Shown: positions 1-7,221, counted from the first letter of the stretch. The stretch is 21,003 nt of DNA from Verrucomicrobiota bacterium (GCA_023446735.1 JAEXPQ010000209.1:1-21003); one strand, 5' to 3'. The notes: generated by a model not told the origin, from the letters alone. Program-made: numbers and translations.

Positions 1-10
1 GCGCCACTTT

Positions 11-50
11 GAAGCCCCCGAAGTCCAACGACTTCGGGGGCTTCTTTGTT
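11..50 (+). terminator. Rho-independent terminator of an upstream gene
   Basis: A perfect 15-bp stem (11-25 pairing with 30-44) encloses a CAAC tetraloop and is followed by TTTGTTT. This is a classical intrinsic terminator on the + strand. The gene it ends lies outside the window; a TGA at 10-12 could be its stop codon, but the reading frame cannot be judged from nine bases. Confidence 0.9.
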
Positions 51-317
51 TCCTGAGCGCAAGCCGCCGCGATGGAACCGGCCCCCGGCGGCACGCGAAG
101 AAGCCACTCATCGCCTGCCTCCGGTGCGGCGAAGTCAACGCCGGGAATGCACGCCCCCCGTCCGCGAGATTCACGGCCCCGCGCCGCCGCGATAGGACAA
201 CAAAGGATCGAAGACGCACCGCCCCTCTGCACCCTCGATCACCCCGCCCGCGCGACTTCAGCCCTGCCAACGCCAGCCGATGAGAATGCTAGAATCCCCT
301 CCCCCCGCTCTCCGCCG
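51..317 (+). other. Upstream region of the response regulator gene
   Basis: No gene is supported here. The frame of the following gene stays open back to base 72, but that stretch encodes a Pro/Arg/Ser/Ala-rich sequence unlike any receiver N-terminus. The only functional signal seen is the extended -10 element at 287-295. Confidence 0.55.
287..295 (+). promoter_or_regulatory. Extended -10 promoter element for the response regulator
   Basis: TG-C-TAGAAT matches an extended -10 (TGnTATAAT) with one mismatch in the hexamer, inside otherwise GC-rich DNA. No good -35 is seen at 16-18 bases, which is usual for extended -10 promoters. Transcription would start near 302, giving a leader of about 16 bases. 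Confidence 0.5.
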
Positions 318-1526
318 ATGAAGATCTTGGTCGCCGACGACGAACCTACCGTGCTGCGCATCATGCGCGCGTTCCTTGAGAAGCATCGCTTCCAGGTCGA
401 AACCGTCGATTGCGGCCGCAAAGCCGTCGCCGCTCTCACCGCCGAGGGCGGACCGCCGATCGCGATCATCGACTGGATGATGCCCGATCTGACTGGACCG
501 CAGGTCTGCACGCAGCTGAGGCAGGCGCGCTTCCGCATCCGCCCCTACCTGCTCATCCTCACCTCCAAAAACACCGAGGCGGACCTCGCGGCCGGTCTCG
601 ATGCGGGAGCCGACGATTTCGTCACCAAGCCCTTCAAGTCCTCCGAGATGCTCGCCCGCCTGCGCGTGGCAGAGCGTATGATCGAATACGAGCACGAGGT
701 GCAACAGCGTATCGAGGACCTCGAGCAACTCGTGGAACGCCACGAACTGCTCGGCGAGATGATCGCGAAGTCCGGCCAGTCCTCCGCGCCGGCCGTCCCG
801 GCCGCCACGAACACCGGGCCCGTGCTCGCCCCCAGCCCGCTGCCGCCGGATGAACTGGAGTCGCTCGCGCGTCGCGCCCTGCAGGATCTCGGCCTCCGAC
901 CCGACTCCGTCGCCCGGGTCTCCCCGCCCCACATCGGCGGCGCCCTCACCTACGCGGCGTGGACCGCCATCCTGCGGCCGCTGAGCCAACGCTGGACCGA
1001 CCTCGTGCTCGAGGCGGAACCCGAGGCCGTCAGCGCCATCTTCACCCGCACGCTCGATCGCCCGCCGGGGCCCTCCCAGTGCCAGTCGTTCCTCGTCGAG
1101 GCGCTCACCGTGGTCGCCTCGGCGCTTCGCTCCACGCTGCAGACGCACGGGGTCGAGTTGCTCGCGCCCTTCCTCGCCCGCGGACAACCGATCGACCGCA
1201 GTGTCGTCATGCCGCCAGTACCGACCGAGTCCGTCAGCTACGTTTTCGACTTCGCCGGGTCGGCAATCACCCTGCTGGTCGCCGATCGCCCCTGCCCGAT
1301 CGTCCGAAAATCCAGCCATGATCTTGGGCCGGGCGAGATCCTCGCGCAGGGCTACCCGCCGTCCGTGCCGCTACTCGGCCGCGGCACGGTGCTCAACGAT
1401 CGCTACATCGCGAAACTCCAGATCTACGGCGACACGACCGCCGGCTTCCATCCCGTGCCGGTTTTCGAACCCACGCCGCTGGCGCAGTACTTCCACTCGA
1501 GCCCGCTCAACGCACCGCAGCGCTGA
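318..1526 (+). CDS. Response regulator: receiver domain plus possible CheX-like output domain
   Basis: This 402-residue cytoplasmic protein starts with a complete receiver domain (about residues 1-118). The acidic pair D7/D8, phospho-acceptor D52 in IIDWMMPDLTG, T82 and K104 in VTKPF are all present, so it should accept phosphate from a histidine kinase. A Glu-rich predicted coiled coil (about 118-152) and a Pro/Ala linker follow. The C-terminal part (about 180-370) has no DNA-binding helix-turn-helix. A segment around E261 (VEALTVVASALRSTLQ) is reminiscent of CheX/CheC phosphatase folds, but the usual E-x-x-N signature is incomplete, so this is a weak match. The ATG at 318 is chosen because the receiver begins directly with MKILVADDE; upstream in-frame codons look non-coding. 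No cognate kinase lies in the window. The receiver is near certain; the output domain is uncertain. Confidence 0.88.
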   Translation: MKILVADDEPTVLRIMRAFLEKHRFQVETVDCGRKAVAALTAEGGPPIAIIDWMMPDLTGPQVCTQLRQARFRIRPYLLILTSKNTEADLAAGLDAGADDFVTKPFKSSEMLARLRVAERMIEYEHEVQQRIEDLEQLVERHELLGEMIAKSGQSSAPAVPAATNTGPVLAPSPLPPDELESLARRALQDLGLRPDSVARVSPPHIGGALTYAAWTAILRPLSQRWTDLVLEAEPEAVSAIFTRTLDRPPGPSQCQSFLVEALTVVASALRSTLQTHGVELLAPFLARGQPIDRSVVMPPVPTESVSYVFDFAGSAITLLVADRPCPIVRKSSHDLGPGEILAQGYPPSVPLLGRGTVLNDRYIAKLQIYGDTTAGFHPVPVFEPTPLAQYFHSSPLNAPQR

Positions 1527-1722
1527 CCGCACACGCCCCGGCTCCGACCGGACCCGGGCACCCGTCGCCGCCCGCACCGGGCGTCCCGCGCCACGAGCTC
1601 GGGACCGGTGCGGTCGACCTCCGCCCCCGCCTACCGCCCGTTCCCCTCCGCGCCATCCTGCTCGGCGCGGGAGCGACGCTTGCGTCCTCGCGGATTCGTT
1701 CTTCTTCATCGTCCCCACTTCC

Positions 1723-3762
1723 ATGCCCTACTGCGCTTCCCGTTTCGCCACCATTCGTCGCCCCGCCACCGAAGTGAGGATCGGCGCCGTCGGCGTCGGC
1801 GGCTCCCACCCGATCCGCGTCCAGTCGATGACGACCTCCGACACGCAGGATGTCGCCGCAACGGTCCGCCAGAGCATCGCTCTGGCCGAGGTGGGCTGCG
1901 AGATCGTGCGCGTGACCGCGCCCAACGTGCCGGCGGCGAAGTGCCTGCGCGAGATTCGCGCCCAGTTCTCTGCCGCAGGCTTCGCGCACGTGCCGCTCGT
2001 CGCCGACATCCACTTTCTGCCCACGGCCGCGATGGAGGCCGTGGAGCACGTCGAGAAGATCCGCGTCAATCCCGGCAACTACGCCGACAAGAAGAAGTTC
2101 GCCGTGGTCGACTACTCGGATGCCGAGTACGAGCGCGAGATCCAGCGACTGCACGAGTCGTTCTCCCCGCTGGTGAAACGCTGCCGCGAACTCGGCCGCT
2201 GCCTGCGCATCGGCACCAACCACGGCTCGCTCTCCGACCGCATCATGAACCGCTACGGCGACTCGCCGCTGGGCATGGTCGAGAGCGCGCTCGAGTTCGT
2301 CCGCATCTGCGAAGATCACAATTTCCACGACATCGTGCTCTCCATGAAGGCGAGCAACCCGAAGGTCGTCATCCAGGCCTACCGTCTCCTCGTCGACCGC
2401 ATGGACCGCGCCCACCGCCCGTATCCGCTTCACCTCGGCGTGACCGAGGCCGGCGACGGCGAGGACGGCCGCATCAAGAGTGCCATCGGCATCGGCAGCC
2501 TGCTGCTCGACGGCCTCGGCGACACCATCCGCGTCTCGCTCACCGAGGACTCCGTCTACGAAATCCCCGTCGCCCAGGCCCTCGCCGCCAAGGCCATGCG
2601 CCGCTGGGCGCTGCCCGCCACCGCCGCCGAACCGGACGGCGTCGAGCCCTTCGTCTATCAGCGCCGCGACACCGCCCTTCTCCGGCTCGGACCCGCCGGC
2701 GCCGCCGGTGCCGGCCAAACCCAGCGCGTGATTGTGCCGCTGCCCGCCGCCGCGCGCACGCCCACCGCCCTCGAGGCGCTGCTCGCCGACGCCGCGAAGC
2801 GGATGAAGGACAACCCCGTCGAGGCATTGCTCGTGCCCGTGGCCTCCGCCGCCGAACTGCCGGCCGCCGCCGCGCTCGCGCCGGTCGCCGCCCGCTTCGG
2901 CGCCACACTCGCCCTCGAACTCTCCCCGGCCATCGCCCCCGGCGCGGCCAACACGCTCGACCTGCCCGCGCACGCGATCCTCGTCCGCGCCTTCGCCGCC
3001 GGCGAACACGCCCCCTTGCGCGCCTGGGTCGGCCTCGCCCGACACCGCGGCTGGACCGTCGCCGCCGAGATCCAGCCGGCCGACTTCGCCGGCTTCGCGC
3101 GCGATCTCGCCGCCCTCGGCGCCGAGAACCTCCTCTTCACGCTGCGCCTCCCCGCCGCCACCGGCCCGGCCATATCCGCCGCCGTGCATCCGGTCGGCGG
3201 TTACCGCCAGCTCGCGGAGTGCCTGCGTGCGATCGGTTCCCGCGCCCCCCTCTGGATCCGTGCCTGCCCGGCCAACGGGCTGGGCGGCGACGACAACTTC
3301 CTCGGCACGCTGCTCGATGCCAGCGTGCTCGCCGGCGCGCTCCTGTGCGACGGTCTGGGCGACCTGCTCAGCGTGGAGTCCGGCACCGATTTCGAGCGCG
3401 ACGTGCGCCTGGCCTACAACGTCCTGCAGGGCGCCGGTGCCCGCATTTCGAAGACGGAGTTCGTCGCCTGCCCCAGCTGCGGCCGCACGCTCTTCGACCT
3501 CCAGACGACCACCCAGCGCATCCGCGCCGCCACCGGCCACCTCAAGGGCGTGAAGATCGCCGTGATGGGCTGCATCGTGAACGGCCCGGGCGAGATGGCC
3601 GACGCCGATTTCGGCTACGTGGGCGGCGCCCCGGGCAAGATCAACCTCTACGTCGGCAAGACCGCCGTGCGTTTCAACATCCCCGAGGCCGAGGCGGTCG
3701 CCCAAATGGTCGATCTGATCCGCGAACACGGGAAGTGGTTCGACCCCGCTCCAGCGGCCTGA
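1723..3762 (+). CDS. ispG: 4-hydroxy-3-methylbut-2-en-1-yl diphosphate synthase (long, three-domain form)
   Basis: IspG (GcpE) converts 2-C-methyl-D-erythritol 2,4-cyclodiphosphate to HMBPP, the penultimate step of the MEP isoprenoid pathway, using a [4Fe-4S] cluster. The 679-residue product has an N-terminal TIM-barrel domain (about 1-300, with VRIGAVGVGG, RVNPGNYADKKKF and IGTNHGSLSDRI). A long Ala-rich insert (about 300-560) comes next, then the cluster domain. Cluster ligands are visible: C583 and C586 in CPSCGRT, C617 in MGCIVNGPGE and E624. Ordinary bacterial IspG is about 350-420 residues; the extra central domain is the form known from plants, Chlamydiae and Bacteroidetes-like lineages. 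The ATG at 1723 is the first Met giving a sensible N-terminus (MPYCASRFATIRR); the open frame upstream is low complexity and overlaps the preceding gene. No Shine-Dalgarno is present. It lies 196 bases after the response regulator, probably as its own transcript. Confidence 0.96.
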   Translation: MPYCASRFATIRRPATEVRIGAVGVGGSHPIRVQSMTTSDTQDVAATVRQSIALAEVGCEIVRVTAPNVPAAKCLREIRAQFSAAGFAHVPLVADIHFLPTAAMEAVEHVEKIRVNPGNYADKKKFAVVDYSDAEYEREIQRLHESFSPLVKRCRELGRCLRIGTNHGSLSDRIMNRYGDSPLGMVESALEFVRICEDHNFHDIVLSMKASNPKVVIQAYRLLVDRMDRAHRPYPLHLGVTEAGDGEDGRIKSAIGIGSLLLDGLGDTIRVSLTEDSVYEIPVAQALAAKAMRRWALPATAAEPDGVEPFVYQRRDTALLRLGPAGAAGAGQTQRVIVPLPAAARTPTALEALLADAAKRMKDNPVEALLVPVASAAELPAAAALAPVAARFGATLALELSPAIAPGAANTLDLPAHAILVRAFAAGEHAPLRAWVGLARHRGWTVAAEIQPADFAGFARDLAALGAENLLFTLRLPAATGPAISAAVHPVGGYRQLAECLRAIGSRAPLWIRACPANGLGGDDNFLGTLLDASVLAGALLCDGLGDLLSVESGTDFERDVRLAYNVLQGAGARISKTEFVACPSCGRTLFDLQTTTQRIRAATGHLKGVKIAVMGCIVNGPGEMADADFGYVGGAPGKINLYVGKTAVRFNIPEAEAVAQMVDLIREHGKWFDPAPAA

Positions 3763-3782
3763 CCGGGCCAAATCGTGGCAAC

Positions 3783-3814
3783 GAAAAAAACGCCATCCCG
3801 CTTCGCCGCGGGAT
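3783..3814 (-). terminator. Hairpin with A-tract; weak minus-strand terminator candidate
   Basis: A 7-bp perfect stem (ATCCCGC 3795-3801, GCGGGAT 3808-3814) lies next to a run of seven A at 3784-3790. Read on the minus strand this is a hairpin followed, after four bases, by a T-run. No minus-strand gene points at it, so it may be accidental, or it may stop antisense transcription into ispG. Confidence 0.25.
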
Positions 3815-3975
3815 CGCCGCTCGCGGCCTCCCTCGTGGCCGCCCCGCGACCCGATCACGGCCTGTCCCGTGTCCGCCAACCGCCGCTCGAGGGCGTCGCC
3901 CCGGCCGATTTCCCGAGCCCGCGTGGCAACACAAAAAGCAGGCAAATTTGCGTCAGGAATCCGCTGTTAACAAGT

Positions 3976-3984
3976 TGTGGAGAA
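3976..3984 (-). promoter_or_regulatory. Candidate DnaA box
   Basis: TGTGGAGAA, which on the minus strand reads TTCTCCACA, differs from the consensus TTATCCACA at one position. It lies just upstream of the candidate dnaA promoter, the expected place for DnaA autorepression. The neighbouring TGTTAACAA (3965-3973) has the same general shape but three mismatches. Confidence 0.5.
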
Positions 3985-3991
3985 GTTGGCC

Positions 3992-4022
3992 TTGAAAGGG
4001 TTCTGCACGCTTGCGCTATGCT
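3992..4022 (+). promoter_or_regulatory. Candidate dnaA promoter
   Basis: TTGAAA (3992-3997) and TATGCT (4017-4022) are separated by 19 bases; taking CTATGC as the -10 gives 18. The start would lie near 4029, leaving a leader of about 250 bases. Assigned by similarity to sigma-70 elements only. Confidence 0.4.
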
Positions 4023-4249
4023 TCGATCTTCCACTGCCTGAACTGCGTTCCGCCTGCTCTTTGGTAGCTCTCCTGTCTGCACCGTAAAGCGCCCCGGGAA
4101 ACCCCATCCGCTTCATCCTGCCCTTCAATCACTTACAAGCTCAACCACCGGCACCTCGCCCGTTGAAGGTCAGATTCCCACTTTCCCATCCCGCGGCCCT
4201 AGCTCATCCCCGCGACAGAGGAGCATCCAGCGTCAGGCGAACCACCGTT

Positions 4250-4258
4250 TGTGAATAG
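4250..4258 (-). promoter_or_regulatory. Degenerate DnaA-box-like site in the dnaA leader
   Basis: TGTGAATAG (minus-strand CTATTCACA) has two differences from the strict DnaA box and ends 20 bases before the dnaA start codon. Its position suits autoregulation, but the match is weak and could be chance. Confidence 0.25.
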
Positions 4259-4278
4259 CTGCGCCGTCCTCACCTGCA

Positions 4279-5655
4279 ATGTCATCCACCACCACCTCTT
4301 CGAATCTCTGGGAAACCGTGAAATGCGACCTCAAGGGTCTCTTCCCGGACGAAGTTTTCCAGATGTGGTTCGAGCCCATCGGCTGCGTCGAAGCCACCGA
4401 TGACTCCTTGGTGCTTGGCGTGCCCAACGAATTCGCCGCCATCTGGGTCCACGACAACTATCTCGACCTGATTACGCAGCGCGTCCGCCTCACGTCTGGC
4501 CGCATGGTCAGCGTCACCCTCCGCAAGACCGAAGCCGCCGGCGGCGCCAGCCGCATCGCCATCGAGGAGCCCGCCAAGCCCGCCCGCACCGCCGCCCACA
4601 CCCGCCGCGTGCGCACCGACGAGCGCCTCGCCACCACCAATCTCAATCCACGCAACACGTTCGAGAACTTCGTCGTCGGCCCCAACAACCAGCTCGCCCA
4701 CGCCGCCTCGATCGCCGTCGCCCAGGCCCCCGCCCAGGCCTACAACCCGCTCTTCGTCTACGGCGACACCGGCCTCGGCAAGACCCACCTGATGCACGCC
4801 GTGGGCCATCAGATCATGCGGAACAACCCGGACGCGAAGGTCGCATACCTCTCCTCCGAGAAGTTCACCAACGAGTTCATCCACGCCATCCAGGAGAACA
4901 CGCTCACCAAGTTCCGCCAGCGCTACCGCCACGTCGATGTCCTGCTCATCGACGACATCCACTTCCTCGCCGGCAAGGAGCGCATCCAGGAGGAGTTCTT
5001 CCACACCTTCAACGAGCTCTTCGAGGCCCAGAAGCAGATCTTCCTGTCGAGCGACCGCCCCGCCAACGAGATCCAGAAACTGGAGAGCCGCCTCGTCTCG
5101 CGCTTCCAGTGGGGACTGGTCGTCGACCTCCAGTCGCCCGACTTCGAGACCCGCGTCGCCATCCTGCGCACCAAGGCCGCCACCCTGAAGGCGAATCTCC
5201 CCGCCGAGGTCATCAACTTCATCGCGCAGCACATCTCCAAGAACGTCCGCCGCCTCGAGGGCGCCCTCATCAAGGTCGCCAGCTACGCCGCCCTCACGAA
5301 CAAGCACATCGACATCCCCACCGTCGAGATGCTGCTCAAGGACGTGCTCATGGAGCAGGCGCAGAACCAGCTCACGATCGACACGATCCAGAAGCGCGTG
5401 GCCGACTACTACCAGCTTCGCCACAGCGACATGCTCTCGAAGCGCCGGCCCAACAACATCGCCATCCCGCGCCAGATCGCGATGTACCTCGCCCGTATCC
5501 TCACCAAGCATTCGCTGGCCGAGATCGGCGAGAACTTCGGCGGCCGCGACCACGGCACCGTCATCCACGCCTGCAAGTCCGTCGAGGCCATGATGGAGCA
5601 GAGCGACCAGACGCGCACGAGCATCGAGTTCCTCAAGAACCAGCTCTCCAAATAG
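4279..5655 (+). CDS. dnaA: Chromosomal replication initiator protein DnaA
   Basis: DnaA is the AAA+ ATPase that binds DnaA boxes at the origin, melts the duplex and recruits the replicative helicase. The 458-residue length is normal. Domain I is at about 1-85 (LWETVKCDLKGLFPDEVFQMWFEP), a short variable linker at about 86-125, then the ATPase. Walker A is GDTGLGKT at 162-169 and Walker B is LLIDDIHFL from 222, with D225/D226. Sensor and arginine-finger segments follow (SSDRPANEIQKLESRLVSRF). The C-terminal DNA-binding domain carries the DnaA signature GGRDHGTVIHACKSVE from 421. The start is the first Met giving a standard domain I, and no Shine-Dalgarno precedes it. dnaN is not next to it: ispG lies upstream and convergent ribosomal-protein genes lie downstream, so the classical dnaA-dnaN operon is broken here. 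Confidence 0.98.
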   Translation: MSSTTTSSNLWETVKCDLKGLFPDEVFQMWFEPIGCVEATDDSLVLGVPNEFAAIWVHDNYLDLITQRVRLTSGRMVSVTLRKTEAAGGASRIAIEEPAKPARTAAHTRRVRTDERLATTNLNPRNTFENFVVGPNNQLAHAASIAVAQAPAQAYNPLFVYGDTGLGKTHLMHAVGHQIMRNNPDAKVAYLSSEKFTNEFIHAIQENTLTKFRQRYRHVDVLLIDDIHFLAGKERIQEEFFHTFNELFEAQKQIFLSSDRPANEIQKLESRLVSRFQWGLVVDLQSPDFETRVAILRTKAATLKANLPAEVINFIAQHISKNVRRLEGALIKVASYAALTNKHIDIPTVEMLLKDVLMEQAQNQLTIDTIQKRVADYYQLRHSDMLSKRRPNNIAIPRQIAMYLARILTKHSLAEIGENFGGRDHGTVIHACKSVEAMMEQSDQTRTSIEFLKNQLSK

Positions 5656-5680
5656 ACCGTCTCCACTTGCCATACACCCC

Positions 5681-5716
5681 GCGGGGAGTCGGCTGGCCCG
5701 GCTCCCCGCTTCGTTT
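5681..5716 (+). terminator. Rho-independent terminator of dnaA
   Basis: An 8-bp perfect stem (GCGGGGAG 5681-5688 with CTCCCCGC 5702-5709) can be extended inward through a T-G wobble and three further pairs to 12 positions. TTCGTTT follows. It begins 25 bases after the dnaA stop codon. Confidence 0.75.
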
Positions 5717-5738
5717 GCCCGGCCCGAGCCGGGACGCG

Positions 5739-5766
5739 AAAAACCCTCCGGCTTGCGACCGGAGGG
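5739..5766 (-). terminator. Rho-independent terminator of the rpmJ-rpmE unit
   Basis: A perfect 8-bp stem (CCCTCCGG 5744-5751 with CCGGAGGG 5759-5766) has a 7-base loop. On the minus strand it is followed by TTTTT (5743-5739). It starts 21 bases beyond the rpmE stop codon and stands back-to-back with the dnaA terminator. Confidence 0.85.
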
Positions 5767-5787
5767 CGAAAGGGAAGCGGAACGCGC

Positions 5788-6039
5788 TTACTTCTTCGTG
5801 GCGCGCTTGAACTTCGAGGTGAACTTCTCGACGCGGCCGGCGGTGTCGACCAGGCGCTTCTCGCCGGTGTAGGCGGGATGCGAGTCGGAGGTCACGTCGC
5901 GCAGCACGAGATAGTACTCCACGCCGTCGATGGTCTCCTTGCGCTGAGACTTCATCGTCGACTTGGTCAGATGCTTGTGCCCGGTGGAAACGTCCACGAA
6001 ACAGACGTTGTTGAGCGTAGGATGGCCTTCGGGTTTCAC
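5788..6039 (-). CDS. rpmE: 50S ribosomal protein L31, type B (zinc-free)
   Basis: This is an 83-residue basic protein of the large ribosomal subunit. VKPEGHP at the start, STGHKHLTKSTMKS, SDSHPAYTG and the C-terminal RVEKFTSKFKR fit the type B (C-minus, YkgM-like) L31 family. It lacks the zinc-binding Cys pairs of the zinc form; the single Cys is not part of a CxxC motif. A GTG start at 6039 is preferred because it puts the family motif K-P-x-x-H-P directly at the N-terminus and gives the normal length. A TTG at 6066 would add nine residues and overlap the rpmJ stop; it is a possible alternative. It is co-transcribed with rpmJ, 23 bases upstream, and ends before its own terminator. Confidence 0.92.
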   Translation of the reverse strand: MKPEGHPTLNNVCFVDVSTGHKHLTKSTMKSQRKETIDGVEYYLVLRDVTSDSHPAYTGEKRLVDTAGRVEKFTSKFKRATKK

Positions 6040-6062
6040 GGCGAAAATTCTCTGGGTTTGAA

Positions 6063-6188
6063 TCAACCTTGGCGCGCCTTGTAGCGCGGGTCGGTCTTGT
6101 TGATGACGTAGAGACGGCCGCGGCGACGAACGACTTGGCAGTCAGGATGACGCTTCTTCGCGGACTTCAGGGACGAGACAACTTTCAT
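6063..6188 (-). CDS. rpmJ: 50S ribosomal protein L36, zinc-free (YkgO-like) form
   Basis: A 41-residue, strongly basic protein beginning MKVVSSLKSAKKRHPDCQVV and ending KTDPRYKARQG. The SLKSAKKRHPDC start followed by RRRGRLYVIN matches the C-minus L36 family. It has one Cys (C17) and lacks the CxxC-Cys-His zinc site of standard L36. It is first in a two-gene unit with type B L31, an arrangement known for the zinc-independent pair in other bacteria, where Zur often controls it. No convincing Zur operator is visible here. The candidate promoter lies so close that the mRNA leader would be only about six bases. This gene is short and easily missed, but the protein match is clear. Confidence 0.95.
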   Translation of the reverse strand: MKVVSSLKSAKKRHPDCQVVRRRGRLYVINKTDPRYKARQG

Positions 6189-6200
6189 AGGAAGCCGCCG

Positions 6201-6229
6201 AAGACACCGGACACCTCCGGCACTGTCAA
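6201..6229 (-). promoter_or_regulatory. Candidate promoter of rpmJ-rpmE
   Basis: On the minus strand a perfect -35 TTGACA (6229-6224) is followed after exactly 17 bases by TGTCTT (6206-6201), a moderate -10. The start would be near 6194, about six bases before the rpmJ ATG, so the transcript would be almost leaderless. Confidence 0.5.
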
Positions 6230-6350
6230 CCCCTGTTTTCCAAAGAATGAATCAGGGAAGGCCCGATGGCGCCGCCGGCGCGCCCATGCTACCCTCCACC
6301 CCGATTCCAGCCCCCCGGAAGCGCCCCACGGACTCCCAACGACCGTGCCC

Positions 6351-7136
6351 ATGAAACGCATCCGCCCTCCGACGCTCGCCGTCCTCCTCGCCGCCAGCCC
6401 GGCCTTCGCCCAGCTCCTCGCCCCCGAAGCCGATCGACTGGCCGACTACCGCAACTGGTTCGCCGGCTTCGAGCCCGCCGCCGGCTTGATCGTCCCCGCG
6501 CTCAACACCCCCGACGGCACCCAGGCCGACTCGCCCGACCGCGATTGGAGCGGCTGGAGACCCAACGCCCCGATCGGACTCGTCGGCCCGATCGTCGGCT
6601 CCACCTTCGACCTCCATTGTGAAGTTGTTTTCCTCGGACAAACCGGCGACGTCTGGCGTGCCTTCGGCTACCGCCAGTCGGGAATCGAGCATACCCTCAG
6701 CGAGGACCTCGCCGCCCTGCCCTTCGGCAGCTACATCCTGCCCCCGCTGACCAACCTAGAAACGCTCGATTTTTACATCGAGCGCTCCGACGGCGCCCGC
6801 TACTACGCCTTCGACAAGTCGCTGAACACCGCCCCCGCGGCCGACGGTTTCTTCGGCGCCCTCACCCCGCGCACCTCGTGCCGGCCGGACGGCCTCGCCA
6901 ACGAGGACAGCGCCTTACCCTTCACCGTGCTCGCCTTCGTCCCTGAAGCCGACGGCACCGCTCCGGCGGAAACCTTCGCGTTCGCGCTGCGGGCCGGTTT
7001 CGACGCAACCGGGGTCCCCCCCGTGCCCGAACCCGCCACCTACGGTCTGGCCGCCGCCGCCCTGCTCGCCGGACTCGGACTGCACCGGCGGTGCTTCGGC
7101 TCCTCGCCCTCGTCGCCTCGCCGCCGGAGGACCTGA
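6351..7136 (+). CDS. PEP-CTERM sorting-signal protein of unknown function
   Basis: A 261-residue exported protein. It starts with a signal peptide (MKRIRPPTLAVLLAASPAFA, cleavage likely after A20). The body (about 21-220) is rich in Pro, Ala and aromatic residues and matches no enzyme family I recognise. The C-terminus carries a PEP-CTERM signal: VPEP at 225-228, a hydrophobic helix (about 231-243) and a basic tail. The tail is unusual, with HRR followed by another 15 or so residues ending RRRRT instead of stopping shortly after the first Arg pair. PEP-CTERM proteins are processed by exosortase (EpsH/XrtA type) and usually reach the cell surface with exopolysaccharide; no exosortase gene lies in the window. 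The ATG at 351 bases of open frame downstream of the track's first codon is chosen because it gives the signal peptide. A long palindrome begins four bases after the stop. Confidence 0.85.
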   Translation: MKRIRPPTLAVLLAASPAFAQLLAPEADRLADYRNWFAGFEPAAGLIVPALNTPDGTQADSPDRDWSGWRPNAPIGLVGPIVGSTFDLHCEVVFLGQTGDVWRAFGYRQSGIEHTLSEDLAALPFGSYILPPLTNLETLDFYIERSDGARYYAFDKSLNTAPAADGFFGALTPRTSCRPDGLANEDSALPFTVLAFVPEADGTAPAETFAFALRAGFDATGVPPVPEPATYGLAAAALLAGLGLHRRCFGSSPSSPRRRRT

Positions 7137-7139
7137 CGA

Positions 7140-7221
7140 CGCCCGAGCATCCGAGCGTGGGCCGAAAGACGAGCGCCGAGCCGCCGGCGAACTGATCCAG
7201 CCCGCTCGGATGCTCGGGGCG
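7140..7221. repeat. Long nested inverted repeat after the PEP-CTERM gene
   Basis: A perfect 12-bp arm pair, GAGCATCCGAGC (7145-7156) and GCTCGGATGCTC (7204-7215), is extended outward by CGCCC/GGGGCG with one bulge. Inward it is extended by GGGC/GCCC (7159-7162, 7200-7203) after a 2-base bulge. Within the loop a second hairpin (CGCCG 7174-7178, CGGCG 7185-7189) is nested. It has no T-tract, so it is not a standard terminator. It may stabilise the 3' end of the PEP-CTERM mRNA or be a copy of a dispersed REP-like element. Confidence 0.7.

Larger units (their letters stand above)
3763..4278 (+). other. dnaA upstream region, candidate replication-origin/regulatory segment
   Basis: These 516 bases hold no supported gene. 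The central part (about 3929-4022) is visibly richer in A/T than its surroundings. It contains a perfect 10-bp palindrome (GCAAATTTGC, 3942-3951), a near-consensus DnaA box (3976-3984) and a promoter candidate (3992-4022). About 255 bases of leader then run to dnaA, with one more degenerate DnaA-box-like site near its end. This is consistent with autoregulation of dnaA and perhaps with origin activity, but the number of good boxes is small. Confidence 0.45.

Noticed and set aside
72..317. N-terminal extension of the response regulator from the ATG at 72
   Set aside because: The added 82 residues are low complexity, and a strong extended -10 element lies inside this stretch, so translation from 72 would need another promoter.
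1201..1722. N-terminal extension of IspG
   Set aside because: It overlaps the 3' end of the response regulator and encodes Arg/Ser/Pro-rich non-family sequence.
1507..3945. 812-codon minus-strand open frame opposite ispG
   Set aside because: Gly/Ala/Asp/His-rich sequence without motifs; ispG on the + strand has all catalytic residues.
1608..3995. 795-codon + strand open frame overlapping ispG in another frame
   Set aside because: Extremely Arg/Pro/His-rich translation typical of a shifted frame in GC-rich DNA.
4282..5673. 463-codon minus-strand open frame opposite dnaA
   Set aside because: Asp/Val/Gly/Leu-rich antisense shadow; the DnaA frame is unequivocal.
6040..6066. TTG start for L31 overlapping the rpmJ stop codon
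   Set aside because: Possible, but the nine additional residues are outside the family consensus; GTG at 6039 matches it exactly.
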